A stretch of DNA of 64,000 nucleotides, taken from NCBI GenBank assembly GCA_907163375.1, contig CAJQUW010013658.1, positions 496,001 through 560,000 of the forward strand, read 5' to 3'. This DNA is from Prostheceraeus crozeri (lineage: Eukaryota > Platyhelminthes > Polycladida > Euryleptidae). Positions 47,001-56,604 of this stretch are shown here, piece after piece. Each line of letters starts with the position of its first letter. Within the stretch, counting starts at the first letter, position 1. The notes under the pieces are model-generated. The model saw only the letters and a program-made list of their open reading frames with translations. It did no database searches and had not been told where the DNA came from. The translations under genes were made by a program, and so were the position numbers.

Positions 47001-48026
47001 GCGCCCACAGAAGTCGAAGTGTCCTTGCACTCCTACTCAGAGAAATTAATCGATCGGCTTCATGCAGTACACGAGGTAGCTAGGGAGCGCTACATCGGAG
47101 CTCAGAGAGCTCAGAAGAAAGTTTTCGATAGGCACACACATGGGTACCCCCTCCAGATTGGTGATTGGGTTTTCGTTAAACACCACCCCAAGGGAAGTCT
47201 CGATCCGAACCAGTACCAGGGCCTTTACCAGATATCCAAGCGCTTTAGCGAAATCCTCTTTGAACTCCAGCCAGCCTTGTCGGCTGAGGGACGACCGATT
47301 GCGCCAGGATTAAGAAAGAAACGAGTTGTGCACTTCAATCAGTTGCGCCGAGTGAAGCCACCGCAACGTATCCTCTCCGGAATTGAGAAGCATAAGTCCT
47401 GTAAACCTAGCTGTCCCTGTCAACTCTCTTCTCGAAATGTGCGAGACAGTTGGGCCCAGGTGCCTGACGTGCTCACTGAAGATCGATCAACCTACACCGA
47501 AAGTGAAGCTGAGTGGGTTCTGGGAGAAGATCGACTAAGCTCAATCCGGGATGCGGAGATCACGCGAGACGGGAGAAGAAGGCGGCGGAGAAGACGGACC
47601 ACGACCGACTCGACCGAGGATCGGAGAAGACGGACCATGACCGACTCGACCGAGGATCGGAGAAGACGGACCACGACCGACTCGACCGAGGATCGGAGAA
47701 GACGGACCACGACCGACTCGACCGAGGATCGGAGAAGACGGACCACGACCGACTCGACCGAGGATCGGAGAAGACGGACCACGACCGACTCGACCGAGGA
47801 TCGGAGAAGACGGATGACGACTGACTCAACCGCGGATCGGAGAAGACGGACCACGACCGACTCAACCGAGGATCGGGGAAGACGGGAACCCTGGAGAACT
47901 ACGAGTAGTGACGAACTTTTTGTCATGCCACGCTGGTCATATGCCCCTTTGACTACTCCCACAACGAGTTCGACGGAACCATGTAGTGACTCTGACGCGA
48001 CTGAGCCTTGTGTGGAGAATGAATGA
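43980..48026 (+). pseudogene. pol of the Ty3/Gypsy element (RT, RNase H, integrase)
   Basis: A 1,348-codon open frame. The reverse transcriptase spans about residues 190-370, with LCIDYRGVNN, FCSLDLNQAYLQIKL, MPFGLSGAPATCQRLM and the YLDD box at 322-325. RNase H starts near residue 468 (FVIDCDASDMGVGGVLSQ). The integrase zinc finger begins near 782 (HDRSGHGG ... CLTCVRSK) and its catalytic core has Asp near 846 (HLDLAGPF), Asp near 907 (YTDQG) and Glu near 942. A chromo-like or GPY-type tail follows (GDWVFVKHHPKG ... YQISKRF). The last ~160 residues are unusual: eight copies of a 12-residue repeat, STEDRRRRTTTD. The copy is listed as a fossil because its element is broken in gag. Confidence 0.9.
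47586..47885 (+). repeat. 36-bp in-frame minisatellite in the pol tail
   Basis: About eight direct units of 36 bp (GACCGACTCGACCGAGGATC, then GGAGAAGACGGACCAC). Because 36 is a multiple of three, each unit encodes the same 12 residues, rich in Arg, Thr, Ser and Asp/Glu. Most units are identical; the last two have drifted. Open frames on the other strand here are by-products of the repeat. Confidence 0.9.
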
Positions 48027-48129
48027 ACAGTCCTCTCGAACGTATGCTAACCTGCGCTATTCGTTGTTGTTGTGTGTTGCTCAACCTTGCTATTGTAACA
48101 TTGTTATGGCTATGCGCCTTTTTGTGTAT

Positions 48130-48142
48130 GGGGCGGATGTGG
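48130..48142 (+). other. Polypurine-tract-like sequence
   Basis: GGGGCGGATGTGG lies directly against the 3' LTR, where plus-strand priming takes place in this family. It is purine-rich but interrupted by three pyrimidines, so it is a weak example. Confidence 0.45.
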
Positions 48143-48346
48143 TGATTATTGTATCAGCTGCTCGCGTTTTAATTGTTTTAGTGGAACATCTTTTAAACTC
48201 GTGAAGAGTAGTTTCGAGAGCGTTAATCCAAGAACCTCTGTTGAGCAGAATTGCTGTAAAAGATCGCTTGGTAACGATTACTGGAATATATATATATATA
48301 TAAGGAATATAAAACACACTTATTCTTTATTATCACATGTACCACA
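48143..48346 (+). repeat. 3' LTR of the Ty3/Gypsy element
   Basis: 204 bp, same ends and length as the 5' LTR, with about five scattered differences. The adjoining host bases (CATGG) do not match those before the 5' LTR (GCAGC), so a target duplication is not seen. Confidence 0.93.
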
Positions 48347-49456
48347 CATGGAGAATTGGAAGTCTCAGCATAAATATGAACGATAGTTCTTTTTTCTTCA
48401 CTGCATAGAGGCAGTTTTTTACATGAGAATACGTTGTATCTCGATGCACTGACTTTTTATCCTTCTTGGTGGTGTTTTGTCTTATATATATTTATACTGC
48501 TAGTAGGCCTATAATAGGCCTATTGATATTTCTTGTGCGAAGCAGGTGTATTTCCTAGTTACAGGCGACGGTATCTTTGGTGTCTATTGTGACATCTGTG
48601 TGAATCTGCAAGATATAATTTCATCTGCAGTTCAGAAATTGTTAATTGCATTATTGAGTTTATCATCTCTAGTACCGAAATTGAACCTGTGTTTTATGTG
48701 TATATATGCGTTATTAGATGCTTAATCTAGGCATCTGTTTATTACTGTCCTAGTGAATGTAAAAACTGTATTTTTATTGAGAGCCGGAGTGTTGGTTATT
48801 ATCTATGAATAAAGACTATTGTGTTCGCTCGCTTTAGAGACAGGTCAATCCTTGAGGCCCCCTGTGTGTGACGTTTCATGCAGTCGTTTATCAAGGACAG
48901 CATGATCAAAACAAAGTTAACACAATTCATCACAAACAAATAAGCAATAGACGAAGTAAGCATCTATTGTTAGAGAAATCGCAATTGCTTAATCAGCATG
49001 GATGTCACACTACCATTCTTCACTATTTTTATGACTGGCTAATGTTATCAGTCACACTGTTTGTCTTTCGATTCGACATATATATCGTGCCAGCGTTGTA
49101 CGACAACCTGCAATTTCGATAACCGATTTTACAAGATATAATTGCTCAGTATTAATTTAGATATCATGATTTTTAATATTGAACTTAAAAATTTACCTCG
49201 ACTCTGTTATTTTATGTTGACAACGACGTGCATCCTGCTCTAAGTTATGTACGGTAGATGATTCCAAGAAGAGGAGACAACTTAGATTGTTTTTAATGAG
49301 ACAATGATGTAATCGCTTCTTCTGATTGAAAATTCTATTTAGGTAGTTGTTGTTTGATAAATAGCACTGCTACACAAGATAAAAATTCAGACAAGTGCTA
49401 ATGTATATTCATGGGTTTATCAAGTTGATCCGTAAATCATACTCATACCATGTATA
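48347..49456. other. Non-coding; AATAAA at 48,808
   Basis: T-rich, 3'-UTR-like text on the plus strand with AATAAA at 48,808-48,813 and paired TAGGCCTA palindromes near 48,505-48,525. No open frame leads into it from the left except the Ty3 element, so a host transcript end is only a guess. Confidence 0.35.
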
Positions 49457-49479
49457 ATATATATATATATATATATATA
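49457..49479. repeat. (AT)n microsatellite
   Basis: About 11 AT units in a row. Confidence 0.9.
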
Positions 49480-49639
49480 AATCAGGTTAACCTTACAAAA
49501 ATTGACACATCAAATACGGTTTAAATTTATCAAATTTCAACTTGTAAGTCAGGTTCATGACAGCTTTACAGTAGGCTCTGACATACTGAAAGCTTTCTAC
49601 TGACGAGATCGCACTTCTCTTTATTTCTTCCAAATGCTA

Positions 49640-50020
49640 CTGTATTTGTTCAATGACTGCAGTCCTTGTTGCTGGTGGAATTCACAAGCTTTGCTTGATG
49701 CAACTTTATTGCACTCCACCAAATGCATGCAATGGGATTGATTGGGCTTTGCTGAGCATGGCCACTTAGTTGACCGTGGCGACCGGTTCACGAAACGTAG
49801 GGTAGATCTGTTATCGAAAGCATAGATTGGACTTGGATAGATCCAGGAGATTCGAGGACGAAGGTGGGACCATCCCGAAGGAGGGGGAAGGGCCGAAGCG
49901 GCGAGGATCTCTCTCGCGGGTTTTTTCGACACAGACGGGCAGCATGACCGAGAAGCCGAGGCCTCCTTCGACGGGCGATGGTTGTCAGGCGCGTTGAGAC
50001 GCCAGCTCCTAACAACCTGA
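49640..50020 (-). pseudogene. LINE C-terminal tail
   Basis: On the minus strand: TTIARRRRPRLLGHAARLCR, then KNPRE, then in the next frame REILAASALPPPSGWSHLRP, RISWI, and near the end VAMLSKAQSI. This is the standard LINE ORF2 ending 'I..RRLR.LGH..RL...P...L....PP.GW.RPRGRP..SWI ... WR..VA.L'. At least two frameshifts and several stops break it. It is notably more GC-rich than its AT-rich surroundings. It is 5'-truncated, with no polymerase core present. Confidence 0.62.
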
Positions 50021-51146
50021 ATAATTAACAACTGGTGCTCTATTATACTTCACAATGAAAGATTTTGGACAGTTATTGTTTTTTAGAGTATCAAACAGCT
50101 ACGAGCCTTCAGCTGGAAGAGTTGACGGAGAATAAAGTCTACTAGCTCTACTGTACATCGTGCGAATCAAACCTGATTTATAATGAAGTGGTGCAAAGCT
50201 GAAAATATTCACATACAATCCTGTCCAAGTTGGCTATCTGTAAATTGAAGTCAAAGCCCTTTGGGTACAGTTTCGAGCTTGCAGAACGTCCAAAAACGGA
50301 GCAGAAAACCACTGTCGGACTCAAACTCAAGTGAAATGCTAATTTGAATGACAATGATTAAAGATGCTCAATAACGTTAAGCACCATAAAAGTTACGAGG
50401 TACAATGTGTCGCCGACGTATCGTTAGTAACGTATAGACGAGGTTATGGCATCATGCAAGATAAGGCCAAGTGGACTGCTCAATCAATCTGTACCATCAA
50501 TCTGGCAATACTGTCTCTCCGGTGTCTCGTATTCCGCAGATCGAATCCATGAGCATGACATTTTTGTTCATATTGCACCTTATACATTCACTAATGCCAC
50601 TCAGTTATCTCCAGTGTAATCCTCTTTTGTGACATGCTGGGTCTATGCATTCTGTCTATAGACCAGTAGCAATACATTCACTGTATGGCATAAATGGCCA
50701 ATTCAACAGTTTGTGACTTCCTTTTCAAGTCACAAAATTGAAGTAGCCATCAGGCGATCACTTCCAGAATATGGCTAGTAGCATACACCATTTTTTGCTG
50801 CTTAAGGTATTATTTTTGTTTCATGTTGAGCATTTTCGATTTGGAATACGCTAAAAGTGAGGCAATTCTACATATATTTTTTACATATTCTAGATATTAT
50901 AGTAGGCATATTCTACCATGATTTATCTATTAATAGACCATCGATTATTGAAAATTAGTCTTGTTCTGGATAATCGATAATCAATAATTAATATTTAAGT
51001 ACATTAAGTGGTATGTGAAAACGCTGCGAAAATCTAGATAGCGGGATAGCATGCAATATTTCAAAAACATGTAATTGAAATATCATTTTACATCATTCAT
51101 GACAGCATATAAATATGATTGCGCTATCATTGGTAATCTTAATGTA
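50021..51146. other. Non-coding, nothing recognised
   Basis: No exon recognised. ATCGATAAT/ATTATCGAT-type inverted text occurs near 50,938-50,985. Confidence 0.5.
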
Positions 51147-51148
51147 TA

Positions 51149-52609
51149 CAGAGTGTTTCATAAATTTGTATGCATCGCGTGTATTCATAGACTTTTTCTA
51201 TTTAACATAGATTTCTGTTATTTCACCATTGACAGTGTGCACGTGACTTAGTGATCATCTTTATCTTAATATTCTGAAAAGAAAACAAATTATCACATCA
51301 AACAGAAAAGTCACAAGAAATCGCAAGAAAGCAAACATTATCACTATCATTATTATCGTGCAATAGTTTGTGTTTGATGTACGATTTCGAGTTTAGTTTC
51401 TCATGACAGTTGTCACAATTATCTATCATCAACCGCAAAAAGGAAAACTTTCCTTTGATTTTAGGAAAGAGTAATTTAAAGTTAATAGAAAATTAATAAC
51501 GCCTGCAGAAATACCAAATGAAACTTACAAAATCAAACAAATGCTCATATTTGCGTGCATCGTACAAATTCGTTTGCACGATTCCGAAATTCCATGAAGT
51601 AAGGAAACCTCTAGTGATATTGATCAATTGAAATACTTAATCGTTCTCAGATTTTTAAGAACACTACGTTTTTCGCAATGATACAAATACTGAAGCCCAT
51701 TGTTGCAAGATCATGAGAACGAGGGGAAATAGAATCATTCCGTCACGTCCTAACAATTTCTGCGTAAAAACTTCGTTGAAATTGCTTCTTACACACAAGG
51801 CATGATGAGATGTAGCTCCGTCATGTTGTAAGATGTCAACTTCTGCCCTGAATCACGAAAAGGTGATTTTCGTTGTACCAATAAACACAGTTGTGACATT
51901 TCTAGATACTTTGAAGTTTGAACATAGCTTCATTATTCCAAAAGATATAATCACCAGGTTTTTCAGGTTCCTTAAATGTGCTAAGGAAAAGCTCACCGAA
52001 GTGTAGACGCCTTTAAAAATTGTCTGGGAAAAGTTTATGGACTCGGCCGGTAATCGTTAAAGCTGATCTCCGTTAAAATACGGTGGACAGCGTAAGAAAT
52101 TCCTCTGAGCTGCGTCAAAAAAAGGTAAACAGTGTGAGAAATTTCTATGTGTGCCGACTTTCCTGGAATAGCAACAACTGCCTGCGCAACATAATTCTGG
52201 TTAATATTAGCAGTCCTTGGACTACCGGAACGAGGAGCATCAGCTATGACCCATAGATTTCAAATTAATCACGAATGCGATCTTGAAAGTGTTGGTGAAT
52301 CACAAGTCTCCTTCCACATTTCAGTAACATTTTGAATGCTTTCCGTTTTCTAACAAGTATTTATGATTAACTTCCTTTCATCAAAACTTGACCACTTGCG
52401 TGAGGTTGTCATTTTTCTGTCTGAATAAAGAGGACTAATAGGGTGATAGACTGATAATTGAGAATAGAAATACAATGATTCGATTGGCTTTAAGCACATT
52501 TCCATGCTTTCTCATTAATGCTATCGTAGAAAGTACAGAAATATATAGGGCCTTCTGAAAAGAAGAAGTCTATAAATACATACAATGTATACAAATTTAT
52601 GAAACATTG
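51149..52609 (-). mobile_element. Dead mariner-like (IS630/Tc1/mariner) transposon
   Basis: 1,461 bp between TA dinucleotides (51,147-51,148 and 52,610-52,611), the target site of this superfamily. The terminal inverted repeats are about 45 bp: GTTTCATAAATTTGTATGCA at the left and GTTTCATAAATTTGTATACA inverted at the right, both continuing to TAGACTT-TTCT. The transposase runs on the minus strand between about 52,412 and 51,640. It begins MTTSRKWSSFDERKLII, has DAPRSGSPRT after the helix-turn-helix part, and later FWNNEAMFKL (first catalytic region) and LQHDGATSHHALCVRSNFNE (second catalytic Asp). Many stops and frame changes show it is long inactive. Confidence 0.85.
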
Positions 52610-52611
52610 TA

Positions 52612-53003
52612 TTTATAAAATTGATCAAAATTCAATTTGTTGAAATCCCGAACGCTATTCAAAAAAGTATATATGATTTTTAAAATTATTTGATCTAATA
52701 TCATTGGAAAAGTTCAAGTCTTCGCTAGATGTCGTAACTTAATCAGTTGTATAATATGTATTTATTCACTTTTCTTCATTGTGCTATCTTCGTCTAACTG
52801 GCTTATTGAAGTTTTCAATTGTGTCCGAAGATGTCTGAATAGAACATAACTTTTCAGTCCAATGCTCTATCATTGTTTCGATCTGCTCAATAAAAGGATC
52901 TAGGGTATGTGAAAATGATTGAATTCATATGCAAAGATAATACAAGGACTGCAATAAATTAGATGCATTTTCTTGCATACACATAAGCTTTGTTAAATTA
53001 GGT
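52612..53003. other. Spacer between mariner and hAT elements
   Basis: About 390 bp of AT-rich DNA with nothing recognisable. Confidence 0.5.
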
Positions 53004-53011
53004 CATAGCAC

Positions 53012-54812
53012 CAAAGTGGCACCAGGTCGGGCTGTCGGGAGGTTTCAACAGGTGTCACCTTGCTAAACACCAGTTGAAACCTGTCAAAACATGATAAAAC
53101 CTAAATTTGATATAATTATAGTATATTATTACCGCACAACTTATAAAGTTATGTTTCAAAAATGTGTTTTTGTTATAAAGAAATCATCCATTTAAAAGTT
53201 CATTAATTCATGCCAAATCTGTATTCAAATTACAGTAACAAAAATGCACGAAACTCTCAAATATTGACTAAAACCTTTGTAACAAACGTATCACCTGGAG
53301 GGAATAACAAATCATGCGCAAAAAATCAATTAATGGTTTGAGAAGCTAACAGAATTTGGTAGTATGAAAAACAAATGCAAAGATTTAAAGTTCCGATTAT
53401 TCTATAACTGCTCGTCATCTGAGCTATCAAGTTCTTTGATAGATGGGACACGAAGAAGTTTTTTGCAGAGCTTTAGGTTTAAGTTTGTTTCTGAGCTTCG
53501 CTTGTTGTAATGCCGCGACACTAAACTTTCTTTCGACCGCCGCACTAGATGTTGGGATGGTTGATAATCGTATCATAAAATCCGCAGACGATTTGAGTGT
53601 TTCCTTCCGGGCCAGGTTGTCGTGAACATATCTCCAGTATGTTTAGGGATCCAGTTCGCCAAGTGCCTGCTGGAAGGCAGCACGCGGCCAATCTCCATCT
53701 TCTCGTGGGCCTCTTACCTCATACTCCGCAATGACCAAGATGTTGGTTTTCAGACAATCACTCAGACGCGCCTTTTGTACGAGGTCTTCTGACGTTTTTG
53801 GCCATTCATCTAGATCTGTTATATTGCTATCGGTCGATTGCAAGCGCAGTCTTTGACGGTGATCAAAGAGATACATTCAAATGCACATCATCCACGTATT
53901 CTCCGAATCTGCAAATATAAGCAGAACGTTATTTTGTAATGGTGAAAATGTGATTTACCTCGATTGTTCATGTAATGTAGATTTTAATTGGGTAAATTAT
54001 CCGTTTTTTAAGTCATCTCGTAACTGGGAGTCTTTCGGTATAACAAGTGATCGGAGTAAGCACAGCCAGGATTTCACTGCATCACTCAACACTGACATGT
54101 CACTCTGCTAAAACCATGAATTAAGATAACTCACCTTATTGTCGAATGTCGTGTCGGTTGATTCAAATTGATAGCGAAACGAAGTAGTGATAATTCATGA
54201 TAGCTAAGCAGAGGACGATATGGCGTGCTTGATCTTGATTGGACGAGAAAAGATTTGACGAACAAATAAACGTTGAGTCTTGTCTAGGAGTACCAATCCT
54301 GCTTTCCCAAATGATTTCCAAGAATCCGGTACACACGTGTTTCTTGGAATTATCACTAAGACACTTGTATAAAGAAGGGAGCCGAATGTCTCCTTTTTAT
54401 AGATAAGCGCTGCACTGTTTATGACACAGACCTGAGTTATGGTTCAGCTACTTATATATTAGATAGAAGTTGCAGAGATAACAGCTGACTGCTTTGCTTT
54501 AATTAAATTGTGTAGACTGGTCGCCTTAAGACCCATTTCATGGGAATGTAGCAGGTATTCGACCATATAAACGACACAGTAGCCTGTAGGCTTACAATAC
54601 ATAGATAAGATTAAAAGTAAGATCATAATAGAACACTATCCAGATTACCCAAATCATCGACTTTTCACATCAAATATTATTGTAAATGTGAAATACGCTG
54701 TAAAAAATTGTCCACTCACAGGCAATTTTTATAAAAAATTACCAGATTTGAGAACTCACATCAGCGATTTTTACATGTTTTGAACAGGGTGTTAAAACAT
54801 GGTGCCACCCTG
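53012..54812 (-). mobile_element. Dead hAT transposon with transposase remains
   Basis: The ends read CAAAGTGGCACCA at 53,012 and, inverted, CAGGGTGGCACCA at 54,812 (11 of 13 match). The flanking 8-bp strings are CATAGCAC (53,004-53,011) and CATGACAC (54,813-54,820), alike at 6 of 8. This fits an old hAT target duplication that has drifted, though not perfectly. The hAT dimerisation domain lies inside on the minus strand, which supports the call. A hairpin (GGTTTCAACAGGTGT / ACACCAGTTGAAACC) at 53,041-53,081 sits just inside the left end. Confidence 0.6.
53430..53880 (-). pseudogene. hAT transposase C-terminal (dimerisation) region
   Basis: The minus-strand frame gives LARKETLKSSADFMIRLSTI, then PTSSAAVERKFSVAALQQAK and LRNKLKPKALQK. 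This is the hAT C-terminal dimerisation motif (L..IP.SSA.VER.FS......RN.L....L). Immediately upstream an open frame of 77 codons (53,643-53,876) ends EDGDWPRAAFQQALGELDP and plausibly continues the same protein. A stop and frame break lie between them and after the motif. No N-terminal zinc finger or catalytic Asp region was recognised in the rest of the element. Confidence 0.68.
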
Positions 54813-54932
54813 CATGACACACACAAAGGAGACTCTTTAAAAAAATAGTTGAACTAAACAAGCACTGTTAAGATCAGTTACAATTCAAAATAGGTTCAAA
54901 TGTCTCATCGATGCTTTGTTTTTCATGATGAT

Positions 54933-55575
54933 AAGGGATGCAAAAAATTTTTTTTTATCGACCATATTTTAAATATATCTTAAATATTTTTTTGTTGAGC
55001 AATATTTTCATAAACACTTCTACGGAATACGCAAATAGACATCTGTAATGTATTTCATCCTTTATTACAGATCCCTTATCATTTCATTTTCAATTCATTT
55101 TCAATTCATTTATCGCAATGTTTGATTTTTGAAAAGGATTACACCATGTCAATTATATAAGAAAGAAAACTATGACTTTGGTTGGATACATATCTACGGT
55201 GAACTATGATAGAAAAGTCATCGTTAATTTAAAAATTGTATTGTTACAAAAGAATAACAAAACAAAACAACCGTATCGGATGGAAAACAAATCGCAATTA
55301 CAATAAAACAGTTGATTATGTCAATTGCACTAGCTCTAAACTCACTTACAAGGATGACTTTAATAAATTGCATACTGGTTTCTTACGCAGACGGATTTGT
55401 ATAAGAAACTTTTAAAAAAATTATAAAATTGATGGAATGTAAACTAATAAGCCTAAAAAAACATGTTTGTAAGCGCAAAATTACACAACATCATAAGCAA
55501 AACCATCATAAAAAACATATTAAAAACATTGTTTTTTATCCATATTTAAAACATATTTAAAATATCGCAACCCTA
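54933..55575. mobile_element. hAT-like MITE with 8-bp TSD
   Basis: 643 bp between identical 8-bp repeats ATGATGAT (54,925-54,932 and 55,576-55,583). The ends are imperfect inverted repeats, AAGGGATGC at the left and TAGGGTTGC inverted at the right. Both lead into long AT-rich text, ATATTTTAAATATATCTTAA and ATATTTTAAATATGTTTTAA. No coding frame. The target repeat is a simple ATG triplet run, which lowers its weight, but it sits exactly at the ends of the inverted repeats. Confidence 0.62.
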
Positions 55576-55583
55576 ATGATGAT

Positions 55584-56604
55584 GCATTTGTATGCAACCA
55601 ATTATAATGCATAACATACATGCGACCAATTTTTACACTTTTGGTGAATGCGATTAATTTTTTTGATGACAATGTTTAATTCGTTCTAAGAATCTTCAAA
55701 CGAAGCATACAAGGCAAATGTGTAACTGTTTGGAATAAAAAAATATTTTCTCTTGCTTATTAAAACTTGATGTATTTATGTAAAACATTGTAGAAGCAAA
55801 ACTGCTTGGTATTGCTCAGACGTCGGCCTGTTCGTCTTCTGCTCATGATTCGGCCCGTAATAATTTTCCCTTCAACTTTAAATATGGCCACTATAGTTGG
55901 CCTAATATCTCATTATTTTATGGCTATGTTGCTGCTCGCTGATCTTCGCTAGCAAACTGTGGCCATCCAACCATGATTTTAGGATTTATTGTATCCATGA
56001 TCATTGCATTGCATCCAGCCAGATTTGGGTTCGCAGCCCTGATATATGTAATATTAATTTTGAATGCTCCATCTTTCATTTTGATGCAAAAGTCAATTAC
56101 GGTTAACGAATTATCTTAATAAGGCCGCGTATTGAATATTGATTAGGGCGGAAGGGTCTTATATTTTGCTCTTTTGTTTTAAGGTCAAACTTCTATTAAG
56201 TCAGCATAAAGGAAGACAGTGCTTCGGCTCCAGCGCCTTCAAAGGTAGAAATAACCACAGACCGTTCCAAAAATTATGGCACAAAAAAGTTAACCCATTT
56301 TCAAATGTAAGTTTCGTTTGGAAGTATTCGTTCTATTTTAATAAATGATGGACCATATGAAGCCTCATGTTCCATAGATTACTTTGACATGCGTTTTACT
56401 TTCTTTAGTGGTCATTTGTGGTCAGCAGGCCCTACGAAAGAAACGAAAGAAAAAGTTTTCTTTGGTACAGGACTTTGATATCAAGACGACAGAAATATGT
56501 AGTGAAAATTGACAGATAGTGTGAGTTATTATAATTCAGTTTCATTATATGTAAAGATTTAAAGATTCGTTGAATGTACAAAGGGATACAGTACCAATGA
56601 GTTT
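55584..56604. other. Non-coding, nothing recognised
   Basis: No exon or element end recognised. A 69-codon frame at 56,139-56,348 (+) has no recognisable content. Confidence 0.5.

Larger units (their letters stand above)
42229..48346 (+). mobile_element. Ty3/Gypsy LTR retrotransposon (fossil, largely whole)
   Basis: A 6,118-bp element with two 204-bp LTRs that begin TG and end CA, a primer-binding site, a gag region, an aspartic-protease region and a long pol frame ordered protease, reverse transcriptase, RNase H, integrase. That order defines Ty3/Gypsy (Metaviridae). No envelope frame is seen. The LTRs differ at about 5 of 204 positions by eye (about 2.5%), so the insertion is fairly young. 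The pol frame is open throughout. Gag is not contiguous in one frame and shows about one break, so this copy is best regarded as broken. No matching target duplication is seen at the borders. Confidence 0.93.

Noticed and set aside
47492-47962. Long minus-strand frames (up to 156 codons) opposite the Ty3 pol tail
   Set aside because: Produced by the 36-bp repeat, whose length is a multiple of three; no domain and no independent evidence.
48808-48813. AATAAA as the poly-A signal of a host gene
   Set aside because: No coding exon leads to it; AATAAA is common in AT-rich DNA.
49621-50031. 136-codon minus-strand frame as a host protein
   Set aside because: Its recognisable parts are LINE-tail sequence read across frames; Ser/Pro richness follows from GC content.
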